64,000 bases of DNA from Dyadobacter sp. SG02 (GTDB lineage: Bacteria > Bacteroidota > Bacteroidia > Cytophagales > Spirosomataceae): positions 248,001 through 312,000 of the forward strand of contig NZ_FNYL01000009.1 of assembly GCF_900109045.1 (NCBI RefSeq), given 5' to 3'. This document shows, one piece after another, positions 52,309-60,727 of this stretch (positions are counted from its first letter, which is position 1; every line of letters begins with the position of its first letter). The translations under genes were made by a program, and so were the position numbers. Under the pieces are notes generated by a model. It made no database searches and was not told the origin of the DNA. It worked only from the letters and a program-made list of their open reading frames with translations.

Positions 52309-55300
52309 ATGAATTTAAAGTTACAGCTGATCAGGTTTTTCTGCCTCTGTCTGGCAAGCGGCGCGATTCCAGATCCGGTTTTGGGCCAGCTCCTTGCCAA
52401 TTCGAAAACGATTGTCCGCCAATCGGACACGAGGCCGCAATTGAGGGAGCTGTCGGATATGCTGTTGATACTGAAAGACAAATATCAGGTGGATTTGCTC
52501 TTTGAAGAGAAAATCCTGCATAAGATCATGGTTCCGTCCAATAGCATCCGTCCCTCGGCGTCTTTCGAAGCCAACCTGGAATTGCTGCTGGAATCCACAG
52601 GGATACGATTCAGGAAGGTAAAAAAGGGCACCTATGTGCTGCTGGATGAAAAAATAAACCCTGCGCCGATACAAAAAACGCCAGGGGGTATTTCCGGTCA
52701 GCCGGCGGAGGGCAGTACCGTGGCGGCATTAGAGCTCATGGGCAGAAAGATCAGGGAATTTTCGAAAACCAATGCGGATGTACCGGTTACAGGACGTGTT
52801 ACGGATGAAAAAGGGGAAGTACTTCCAGGTGTGAATATCACGGTGAAGGGCACTTTACGGGGCGTATCTGCGGATGCGTCCGGCAATTACAGCCTGATGG
52901 TACCCGCAGGCGATGTGACACTCGTTTTTTCTTTCGTTGGGCATGTAACCCAGGAAGTACAGCTTGCTAACCGCAAAACCCTCGATGTGATCCTGCGCCC
53001 GAACAATCAAAACCTGGATGAGGTGGTTGTCGTCGCTTTCGGGACCCAGCGGAAGGAAAGTATCGTAGGGGCAATTTCGACGATTTCTGCCAGCGACCTG
53101 AAAGTACCCGTCAGCAAACTGAGTAATGCCCTGGCCGGTCAGATCGCCGGTATCGTCTCGGTCCAGGGAAGCGGCGAGCCCGGCTCGGGGTCGAGTTTCT
53201 GGATTCGCGGCATCAGCAGTTTCGGGGCCAACAACACCCCGCTAATTCTGGTAGACGGTATTCAACGCTCCCTGGACCTGGTCGATCCGGAGGATATCGA
53301 GTCGTTTTCGATCCTGAAAGATGCCAGCGCGACGGCCGTTTATGGGGTAAGAGGTGCAAACGGCATTGTCCTGATTACCACCAAGAAGGGTAAATATTCC
53401 GATAAACCAACCATTAATGCCCGCTACGAAAGGGGCTTTCTGGCGCCGACGAGGTTACCGAAGCTGGCTAATGCAAGCCAATGGATGGATTACTACAACG
53501 ATATCAGCTACGACGCGAACGGCTCCACTCCTTTCCCCGATCACGTCAAACAGAAATATCTCTCAGGAGAAGATCCGGACCTCTATCCCAACGTAGATTG
53601 GATGAAAACCATTTACAAAGACGCGACAACCAGCAACCGCCTGAACCTGAATGTATCGGGTGGAGGCAGAATCGCCAGATATTATGTTTCCGGCTCGTAT
53701 TACAATGAAAACGGCCTTTTTAATCCCGTCGTCAGCAAGTCGTACAACCCTTCGGTGAGTTACAACAAATTCACCTTCAGGTCAAACCTGGATGTCGACA
53801 TCACCAAATCCACCGAATTAAGCCTTAACCTTTCGAATACCTACGAAAATAAGAACCGCCTGGGGGTTAACATGGACGCTATGTATGTGATGGTGATGAC
53901 CACGCCGCCTATTTCCATTCCGTCCTATTATTCCGACGGTACGCACGCCCAGCCGCTGGTCGGCGCCAATCCCTACTATTCGCTGAACTCGACCGGATAT
54001 TCCCAGGATTTCTGGAATACCTCGCAGTCGCTGATGAGCCTCACACAGGACCTGGGTGATTTTTTGCTGCCGGGCTTGAAATTCAATATCAAGTTTTCAT
54101 GGGATGCGACCAATGAATCGACATTGGACAAAAGAAAAAACCCGGCTACCTACTACGCGACGGGCCGTGACGAGAACGGGCAACTTATCCTCCACAAGAA
54201 CACGGACGGAAGCGATTATCTGTCATTGGCCCGGTCCAACCGTGGCACCAAAACGACGAATCTCGAATCGTCGCTGAACTACGACAATGCATTCGGCGAT
54301 CATCGCATAGGCGGATTGTTTTTGTTTACCAAAAGGGAGCATACCAACAATTTTCCCGGCGATTACATCCAGGCCTTCCCCTACCGCAACATCGGTATCG
54401 CCGGGCGGGTGACTTATGCCTTTCAAAACAAGCTTTTCTTCGACGGCAACTTCGGTTATAACGGGTCGGAAAACTTCGCTCCTGCCCACCGTTTCGGTTT
54501 CTTTCCGTCTGTCGGCATCGGGTACAACGTGAGCAAAGAGAAATTCTTTAAAAACCTGTTCCCGGCGGTGAACCTGATGAAGTTCAGGGGCTCACACGGG
54601 TACATCGGGAACGACCAGATTGGCGGCGACCGCCGGTTTGCCTACAACTCGGAAATGCAGTATTCCAATTCATACACATTCGGAACAACCGGCCAGAAAT
54701 ACATTACCGGCATTGCAACCGGAAATCCGGGAAACCCTAATGTAGCCTGGGAAGAAGCAATCAAAACGAACATCGGGTTCGAGCTGGGTATTTGGGATAA
54801 GCTGAAACTGCAAGTGGACTATTTCAACGAGCGCCGCGACGGGATCTATATTTTACAGCAAAGTGTGCCGTCCGTAGTGGGGATCAACGTGGCGCAGTAT
54901 GTAAACCTGGGTAAAATGGCTAACCGCGGCGTGGACGGCTCTCTCGAATACAGCTATGTGAAGGGCGACTGGCTGCTCTCGGCTCGCGGGAACTTTTCCT
55001 ACAACCGCAACAAGGTGATTTACAATGATTCACCCACCCCGATATACGGCTACCAGGAAATTGCGGGCCAAGCCTACGATCAGCAGTTCGGATTGGTTTC
55101 TCTGGGACTGTTTAAGTCGGTGGAAGATATCGAACAAAGCCCGGTCCAGAAGTTTGGCTCCGTCGTGCCCGGTGATATCAAGTTCAAGGATATCAATGGG
55201 GATGGTGTTGTCGACAGCTACGACAGAATAGCCATAGGTCGGACCACGGTGCCGGAGCTATCGTACGGCTTCGGGTTGAGCGCAAAATATAAGCAATTCG

Positions 55301-55743
55301 ACCTGTCGGCATTCTTTCAGGGAACAGGAAATGTGACCAGGATCATCGGCGGGGACCCGGTACAAGGGCCTCAGGGAAGTATCCTGGTGAACGGGCAGAT
55401 CCTGGCCGACGCAGCCGAGAAAAGATGGAGCCTGCACAACCAGAACCCGAATGCCGAATACGCAAGGATGTCCCTGGCCTACAATGAAAACAACCGGCAG
55501 GCATCTACCTTTTATCAGAGAGACATGAGCTTCATCCGGTTAAAGAACGCCGAAGTCGGTTATACGGTGCCGAAACGGATTGTCAACAAGGCGAAAATCT
55601 CCACCGTGCGGATTTACGCACAAGCTGTTAATCTATTCACTTTCAGCAAATTCAAACTATGGGACCCCGAACTGAATGCCAGCTTCGGGAACATCTATCC
55701 GCAAATGAAAACGGTAAGCTTCGGAGCAAGTCTTAATTTTTAA
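52309..55743 (+). CDS. SusC/RagA TonB-dependent transporter with STN signalling domain
   Basis: 1144 residues. After the signal peptide comes the STN domain (about 45-115, with VDLLFEEKILHKIM and FRKVKKGTYVLL), the contact point for FecR. Then come the beta-sandwich VTGRVTDEKGEVLPGVNITVKG (about 160-225), TonB box/plug (LDEVVVVAFGTQRKESIVGAIS) and ILVDGIQRSLDLVDPEDIESFSILKDASATAVYG. The barrel ends TFSKFKLWDPE...VSFGASLNF with the C-terminal phenylalanine. Transport is TonB-powered; its substrate is not obvious from this locus. It forms an operon with the SusD gene 11 bases later. Confidence 0.95.
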   Translation: MNLKLQLIRFFCLCLASGAIPDPVLGQLLANSKTIVRQSDTRPQLRELSDMLLILKDKYQVDLLFEEKILHKIMVPSNSIRPSASFEANLELLLESTGIRFRKVKKGTYVLLDEKINPAPIQKTPGGISGQPAEGSTVAALELMGRKIREFSKTNADVPVTGRVTDEKGEVLPGVNITVKGTLRGVSADASGNYSLMVPAGDVTLVFSFVGHVTQEVQLANRKTLDVILRPNNQNLDEVVVVAFGTQRKESIVGAISTISASDLKVPVSKLSNALAGQIAGIVSVQGSGEPGSGSSFWIRGISSFGANNTPLILVDGIQRSLDLVDPEDIESFSILKDASATAVYGVRGANGIVLITTKKGKYSDKPTINARYERGFLAPTRLPKLANASQWMDYYNDISYDANGSTPFPDHVKQKYLSGEDPDLYPNVDWMKTIYKDATTSNRLNLNVSGGGRIARYYVSGSYYNENGLFNPVVSKSYNPSVSYNKFTFRSNLDVDITKSTELSLNLSNTYENKNRLGVNMDAMYVMVMTTPPISIPSYYSDGTHAQPLVGANPYYSLNSTGYSQDFWNTSQSLMSLTQDLGDFLLPGLKFNIKFSWDATNESTLDKRKNPATYYATGRDENGQLILHKNTDGSDYLSLARSNRGTKTTNLESSLNYDNAFGDHRIGGLFLFTKREHTNNFPGDYIQAFPYRNIGIAGRVTYAFQNKLFFDGNFGYNGSENFAPAHRFGFFPSVGIGYNVSKEKFFKNLFPAVNLMKFRGSHGYIGNDQIGGDRRFAYNSEMQYSNSYTFGTTGQKYITGIATGNPGNPNVAWEEAIKTNIGFELGIWDKLKLQVDYFNERRDGIYILQQSVPSVVGINVAQYVNLGKMANRGVDGSLEYSYVKGDWLLSARGNFSYNRNKVIYNDSPTPIYGYQEIAGQAYDQQFGLVSLGLFKSVEDIEQSPVQKFGSVVPGDIKFKDINGDGVVDSYDRIAIGRTTVPELSYGFGLSAKYKQFDLSAFFQGTGNVTRIIGGDPVQGPQGSILVNGQILADAAEKRWSLHNQNPNAEYARMSLAYNENNRQASTFYQRDMSFIRLKNAEVGYTVPKRIVNKAKISTVRIYAQAVNLFTFSKFKLWDPELNASFGNIYPQMKTVSFGASLNF

Positions 55744-55754
55744 TACTGACCAAC

Positions 55755-57593
55755 ATGAGAAACTTTTCCATCATAACTGCCCTGGTATTGAGTGTGATCG
55801 CCTTCACGTCTTGCAGCGACTATCTGTCCGTAGAGTTGCAGAATGCCCTTACACTCGAAGAAACCTTCAATAAAAGGGCGACAACCGAAGCTTATCTCGC
55901 TCAGGTTTACAGCTTTTTGCCCGACGATTCCGACATGGTTGGCGGTGAGGCGTCCGTCGTTCCCAGGTCCGACGAAGGCATGTTCTCCTGGTTGTCGGGG
56001 GTATCATGGCTCAACATGAATAATGGCTCCTGGGGCCCTACCACGTCGTCTTACGTAACCTGGAAAAATAGCTATACCGGTATCAACCAGGCAACGATCT
56101 TCATGAACAATGTCGATAAGAACGTAGAAATCGGTCCCGCCGAAAAGGAGGTAATGAAGGCCGAGGCCCGTTTTATCCGTGCATTTCTGTACTTCAACCT
56201 GCTGCGAAAATATGGTCCGGTATATATCTGGGGAGATAAGGATTCTGATATTTCCATTCGTCCGGAGTCGGTGGACCGGCACACGGTCGACGAAAACTTC
56301 GCTTTCATTTTGGCGGAATTTGACAAATGCATAAGCGCCCTGCCCGCAACGATCACCGAGGACGCCTGGGCGGGACGGGCTACAAAAGGCGCTGTGCTCG
56401 CTGCCAAAACCCGCGCTACGCTTTACGCCGCTCGTCCGCTTTTCAACGGTGCGGAGTTTCTCAAAGGAATGGTCAACAGGGAAGGGAAACATATCTTTCC
56501 CGAAAACGCCGATCCGGGAAAATGGGAAACCGCCGCAAGGACAGCGAAAGAGCTGATCGACATGAACCAGTATGCATTGTACACGGACAATACCGAAACC
56601 GACCCCATGCGCAAGGCGATCAAGTCCTACCAGGGGATATTTTTCAAATTCTGGAATTCGGAAGTGATTTGGGGACGTTGGCTGGGTGCGGCCAATGCAT
56701 GGGTCGTGAGGGCTAACCCGCCAAGAGTGGTCAAAGAAGGGTATGGTGGATATTCGCCTTCCCTTAAATTGGTCGATACTTATCCAATGGCGGCCAGCGG
56801 GCGCTATCCGGTGACAGGATACGATGCGAACGGCTATCCGGTCATAGATCAGAAGTCAGGATATCGTGAAGAAGGCTTTACACCCGGCTACATCCATCCG
56901 GTGGACAACTGGAAACCCGTCAGGGCACACAACAGCACGGTCGGCCGGGATGCGCGCTTTTACGCTTCCATTCTTGCCAATGGCTTCAACTGGTATAATC
57001 GCGGGGCCGGTGACAAGGTCGTTACATTTCATACCGGAGGCACTTCGGGTTACCAGGCTTCGGGAGATTGCGTTAAGGCAGGCTACCTGTTCAGGAGAAT
57101 GAGCGATCCCAACAACAATACGGAAAATGGGCAGTGGGGACAATTCTGCTGGCCTATGTTCAGGCTCGCGGAGATCTATCTCAGCTATGCCGAGGCCTGC
57201 AATGAAAAAACGCAACGGAATGAAGCCGATGCATTGCTTTACATCAACAAGGTCAGAAACCGGAGCGGATTGAACAATTTGCAGGTAGCCTATCCGGAGG
57301 TGATCGGGAACCAGTCGTTACTGCGGGAGTTGATCCGCAAAGAGCGCATGGTTGAAATGGCCTTCGAATCGCACCGCTACCACGACGCCCGTACATGGCT
57401 TATCGCGGAGAAGGAATTTGTCGGCCCCAACTACACCAGGAACCTTGCCGCCACCAACTATGACGATTCCTGGAAGCGCTCCTCGACATTGTTTCCGGGC
57501 ACCAGGGTCTTTGAAAAGAAACATTACTTCTTCCCTATCAACCAGGAGCAGTTAAACGAAATGAAAAACTTCACCCAAAATTATGGATGGTAG
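55755..57593 (+). CDS. SusD/RagB family glycan-binding lipoprotein
   Basis: 612 residues. The lipoprotein signal MRNFSIITALVLSVIAFTSC ends at C20. SusD landmarks are KAEARFIRAFLYFNLLRKYGPVYIW (about residue 135) and FRLAEIYLSYAEACNEKTQRNEADALLYINKVRNRSGL. The C-terminal KHYFFPINQEQLNEM is also typical. It pairs with the SusC upstream and captures oligosaccharides at the surface. The stop is five bases before the next likely start, so the DUF1735 protein is co-translated. Confidence 0.94.
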   Translation: MRNFSIITALVLSVIAFTSCSDYLSVELQNALTLEETFNKRATTEAYLAQVYSFLPDDSDMVGGEASVVPRSDEGMFSWLSGVSWLNMNNGSWGPTTSSYVTWKNSYTGINQATIFMNNVDKNVEIGPAEKEVMKAEARFIRAFLYFNLLRKYGPVYIWGDKDSDISIRPESVDRHTVDENFAFILAEFDKCISALPATITEDAWAGRATKGAVLAAKTRATLYAARPLFNGAEFLKGMVNREGKHIFPENADPGKWETAARTAKELIDMNQYALYTDNTETDPMRKAIKSYQGIFFKFWNSEVIWGRWLGAANAWVVRANPPRVVKEGYGGYSPSLKLVDTYPMAASGRYPVTGYDANGYPVIDQKSGYREEGFTPGYIHPVDNWKPVRAHNSTVGRDARFYASILANGFNWYNRGAGDKVVTFHTGGTSGYQASGDCVKAGYLFRRMSDPNNNTENGQWGQFCWPMFRLAEIYLSYAEACNEKTQRNEADALLYINKVRNRSGLNNLQVAYPEVIGNQSLLRELIRKERMVEMAFESHRYHDARTWLIAEKEFVGPNYTRNLAATNYDDSWKRSSTLFPGTRVFEKKHYFFPINQEQLNEMKNFTQNYGW

Positions 57594-57597
57594 CCCT

Positions 57598-58506
57598 ATG
57601 AAAAGCCGACTTACGTTTATAAACAACACAAACAGCCTGTCATTACTTCTTCTATGTCTGCTCACCTTGATCGTATCGGGCTGTGAAGATCGCCGCATGA
57701 ATAACATGGCCGAGGACAAGGTGTCGCTCAGCGATTTTGGCGAAAATGTGCAAAATGTATTCAAATGGGAAAACCCTACCTACCAGCTTCAGGTCATCAA
57801 AAGCGGGGCCGGGCAAACGGGCGGTGAGGTTACGCTTCATGTCGACGAGTCTGTCCTGGCCCAATACGGTGACACCTATACGCTGCTGCCGGACAGGCTC
57901 TACAAAGTTAAGGCGCCGCTGATTTCCCTCGCAAAATCCGATTACAGCGTCCCTTTTGAAATAGAATTCGACGCCGCGGGGATCGAAGCATTGCAGGCTG
58001 AAACCAAGCTGCTGTATGCGGTACCTTTCAAAATTTCGTCCAATACGATTAAACCCGCTGCGGAAAATCAGCTTTATTCTCTGGTCGTTCCCAAAATACT
58101 CAGTCCCTACATTCATTTCAAAACAGCAGGACTTGCACCGGATGCCTCGGCCGTCAGCACGGCCAATTCGCCTGCTGAATCAAGATTTTATGCTTTTCTT
58201 CAAACCAATTATCACAACAAAACAGATTTGCAATACAAAGTCGAAGTAAGCGGGGCCGCCCTGGCCGCCTACAACCTGGCCAATGGTACAACCCACAAAC
58301 TCCTGCCAGCGGACGCATACAAGCTCGACGAGGGCAGTTTTGTGGTCGCCAATCTCAACGACGAGCAGGCATTGTCCTACTACCTGCTCAAAGGCAAAGT
58401 CGCCAATGGCGAATACATGCTGCCGCTTGAAATCACATCGGTTTCGAAATATGGTATCGATCCCGCGCGGTCGACGATGCTGATCCCCGTCAAGATTCAG
58501 GACTAA
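57598..58506 (+). CDS. DUF1735 (BT_3987-like) surface lipoprotein
   Basis: 302 residues from the ATG at 57598, five bases after the SusD stop; an ATG at 57583 inside the SusD gene is less likely. The lipoprotein signal TLIVSGC ends at about residue 28. Two similar modules, each with 'A.Y...LLP...Y' (VLAQYGDTYTLLPDRLYKV; ALAAYNLANGTTHKLLPADAYKL), match the DUF1735 domain repeated twice. In studied Bacteroides loci such proteins are the third surface glycan-binding lipoprotein next to SusD. No glycosidase is fused here. Confidence 0.85.
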   Translation: MKSRLTFINNTNSLSLLLLCLLTLIVSGCEDRRMNNMAEDKVSLSDFGENVQNVFKWENPTYQLQVIKSGAGQTGGEVTLHVDESVLAQYGDTYTLLPDRLYKVKAPLISLAKSDYSVPFEIEFDAAGIEALQAETKLLYAVPFKISSNTIKPAAENQLYSLVVPKILSPYIHFKTAGLAPDASAVSTANSPAESRFYAFLQTNYHNKTDLQYKVEVSGAALAAYNLANGTTHKLLPADAYKLDEGSFVVANLNDEQALSYYLLKGKVANGEYMLPLEITSVSKYGIDPARSTMLIPVKIQD

Positions 58507-58512
58507 CCTCCT

Positions 58513-58551
58513 GAAAGAAGCCACGGCCAGGTTGGAGGCCGGGCTCTTTTC
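58513..58551. terminator. Imperfect bidirectional hairpin between convergent genes
   Basis: GAAAGAAGCCACGGCC and GGCCGGGCTCTTTTC pair imperfectly over an eight-base loop, giving A-rich and T-rich flanks in both directions. It lies between the DUF1735 and helicase stops, fitting a shared terminator. Confidence 0.55.
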
Positions 58552-58571
58552 AGCAGACTGTACCAACCACA

Positions 58572-60674
58572 CTAAAAAAGCTGACCAGTCCCATTATTTT
58601 TAAGAATAATACGGATAATATCAGGCCCGAAATCCGATGCCTTGGCCTGACCGAAATTTTTGATCTGTGATAATTGGGTTAAGGTATTGGGCATTTTCTG
58701 TGCGACGTGTGTCAAGACCACATCCGACACGATCGCGTATGGCTGCACATTTCGCTGCTGAGCAATATCCGCCCGCCATTCAAGCAGTTTGTCAAAGAGC
58801 GCCCCATCCACGGCGGGCAGCTTTTTGGAATGGGTTACCACTTTGGGTTCGACTTTATTCGCACGGTATTCACTAACGGCCTTTGCCGCAGTCAAAACGA
58901 GTTCGTCCGGGTTAGTAGCCTCCGGCAGCCTCAAAAAGATCGCCGCTTTCAGCCCGATGTAGTGCCTTAGCCGCGCTGCGGCCAAATGAAAGTCCGGATT
59001 CAAGGCACGCTGGTCGCATTGGGTAAGCAGATCACCTATTTTACCCGCGCATTCGTTAAGCCTGGAAGAGAAATAGCCGATAGCCTTGATCAAGCGTTCG
59101 GGCAGGGATGCCGGGCTCCACCCGTCGGGTTGGTCCAGAAGTACCAGCAGCTCTTGCCTGTGAAAACTGACCGAGACCTTGATCAAATCGGCATGGACCA
59201 GCTTTGCGATCACGTCGGTACCCGGCCGGACAAGCTCATTTATCAGGTCATTTTCCCTGATAAACCCATGCACTGGCTCCCACCATTCCGCCAGGGCTGT
59301 AAAATCAAACAAATCGATCACCGCCTCCCGCAGGCTGCCATGCTGCACGGTCGCCAGGGCCGAACTGTCGTAAGCGTTAACCGAGGCATTTTGCATAAAG
59401 GCTTTGACCGCCGGGGCCACCATTACGCTGGCCGCATTGACGGGCCTGAGCAACACAAGGCCATCCAGCGAACGGCACCGGCTCAGGGCCACATACACCT
59501 GGCCCGCCGCAAATGCAGCGCCGGCGTCGACGACCAGCTTGTCGAAGCTCAGGCCCTGACTTTTATGAATGGTTACAGCCCAGGCTAGTCTCAAAGGCAA
59601 CTGGGTAAATGTCCCCGCGCTGGATTCACTAATCTTTCCCTCTTCTTCGGATAAGGCATACTTGACATTCTGCCAGATCTCCGGCATTACAATAAAATCG
59701 GAACCATCATCGGAAAAAATGACGTGTACGCGCCCATTCTCGATACGCGCGACCCGCGCCGCCCGCCCGTTGTAGTATTGCTTGTTTCCCGAGCTGTCGT
59801 TTTTAACAAACATTACCCGGGCCCCTTCTTTCAGGATGAGCTCTTTTTCAGCCGGATACGCCTCCGAAGGGAAGTCGGCTGAAATAGTCGCGCTGAAAAG
59901 ATATTCAGGGGTTTCCAATGCGTCAAGCCGCTGCTTGTTGATCTCTTCGACCTTGGTATTATGGGTGGAAAGGGTAACGTAGTCGGATAGATCTGAATCC
60001 GGTCCGGAAATATACCGTCCATTCAGCGTCGCAAGGGTGCTATCCGTGACCTTGCCATCTCTGACGCTGTTGAGGATGTCAATAAATACCGGATCGCTCT
60101 GACGGTAGACCCGCGACAGCTCGAAGGTCAGAAAGCCCGCAGATCCCCAAACCAGACTATCAAAGAAATACGGGCTTTGATAAACTGAGCCCAATATTTC
60201 CCAATCGCTGTTGGTGACCGGTGGCAGCTGGTACGGATCGCCGACCATCAGCAGTTGCACCCCTCCGAAAGGCCTTGACGATGCTCTCACCATCCGAAGC
60301 AGGGCATCGATGTAATCCAGTACATCTGCCCGCACCATGCTGATCTCATCAATGATCAGCAGTTGCATCCGCCGGAGCATTTTTTCTTTTTCCGGGTTCA
60401 CCGACCGGATCGCAGGCTGCGGTTGGCGCTTGCCGCGCACACCGGGGATTAACGGACCCAGCGGAACCTGGAAAAAGGAATGTATGGTAACACCGCCTGC
60501 ATTAATGGCAGCTACGGCCGTCGGGGCGACGACAACCATTTCTTTGGCCAGGTTCCCGCGGATATGTTGCAGAAAAGTGGTCTTACCCGTCCCCGCCCTT
60601 CCGGTTAGAAAGATGGGCTTGTCGGTCCGGGTAAGATAATTCAGGATAGGTTGATGATGAATGTCGAGTTGCAT
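58572..60674 (-). CDS. PIF1-like DNA helicase with C-terminal HRDC domain
   Basis: 700 residues. Walker A is GRAGTGKTT (G25-T33), then VVAPTAVAAINAGGVTIHSFF and Walker B LLIIDEISMV near residue 110, the PIF1/RecD superfamily 1B order. The WAVTIHKSQGLSFDKLVVDAG and VYVALSRCRSLDGLVLL segments are motifs V and VI. The last 80 residues (FDKLLEWRADIAQQRNVQPYAIVSDVVL...IKNFGQAKASDFG) form an HRDC nucleic-acid-binding domain. It probably unwinds DNA, including G-quadruplex or R-loop structures as known for PIF1. It stands alone. Confidence 0.9.
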   Translation of the reverse strand: MQLDIHHQPILNYLTRTDKPIFLTGRAGTGKTTFLQHIRGNLAKEMVVVAPTAVAAINAGGVTIHSFFQVPLGPLIPGVRGKRQPQPAIRSVNPEKEKMLRRMQLLIIDEISMVRADVLDYIDALLRMVRASSRPFGGVQLLMVGDPYQLPPVTNSDWEILGSVYQSPYFFDSLVWGSAGFLTFELSRVYRQSDPVFIDILNSVRDGKVTDSTLATLNGRYISGPDSDLSDYVTLSTHNTKVEEINKQRLDALETPEYLFSATISADFPSEAYPAEKELILKEGARVMFVKNDSSGNKQYYNGRAARVARIENGRVHVIFSDDGSDFIVMPEIWQNVKYALSEEEGKISESSAGTFTQLPLRLAWAVTIHKSQGLSFDKLVVDAGAAFAAGQVYVALSRCRSLDGLVLLRPVNAASVMVAPAVKAFMQNASVNAYDSSALATVQHGSLREAVIDLFDFTALAEWWEPVHGFIRENDLINELVRPGTDVIAKLVHADLIKVSVSFHRQELLVLLDQPDGWSPASLPERLIKAIGYFSSRLNECAGKIGDLLTQCDQRALNPDFHLAAARLRHYIGLKAAIFLRLPEATNPDELVLTAAKAVSEYRANKVEPKVVTHSKKLPAVDGALFDKLLEWRADIAQQRNVQPYAIVSDVVLTHVAQKMPNTLTQLSQIKNFGQAKASDFGPDIIRIILKNNGTGQLF

Positions 60675-60727
60675 GCTGGTTTTTTACCGCAAATTAACCA
60701 GAATCCAACGTCTTCCAATTCCATTAC

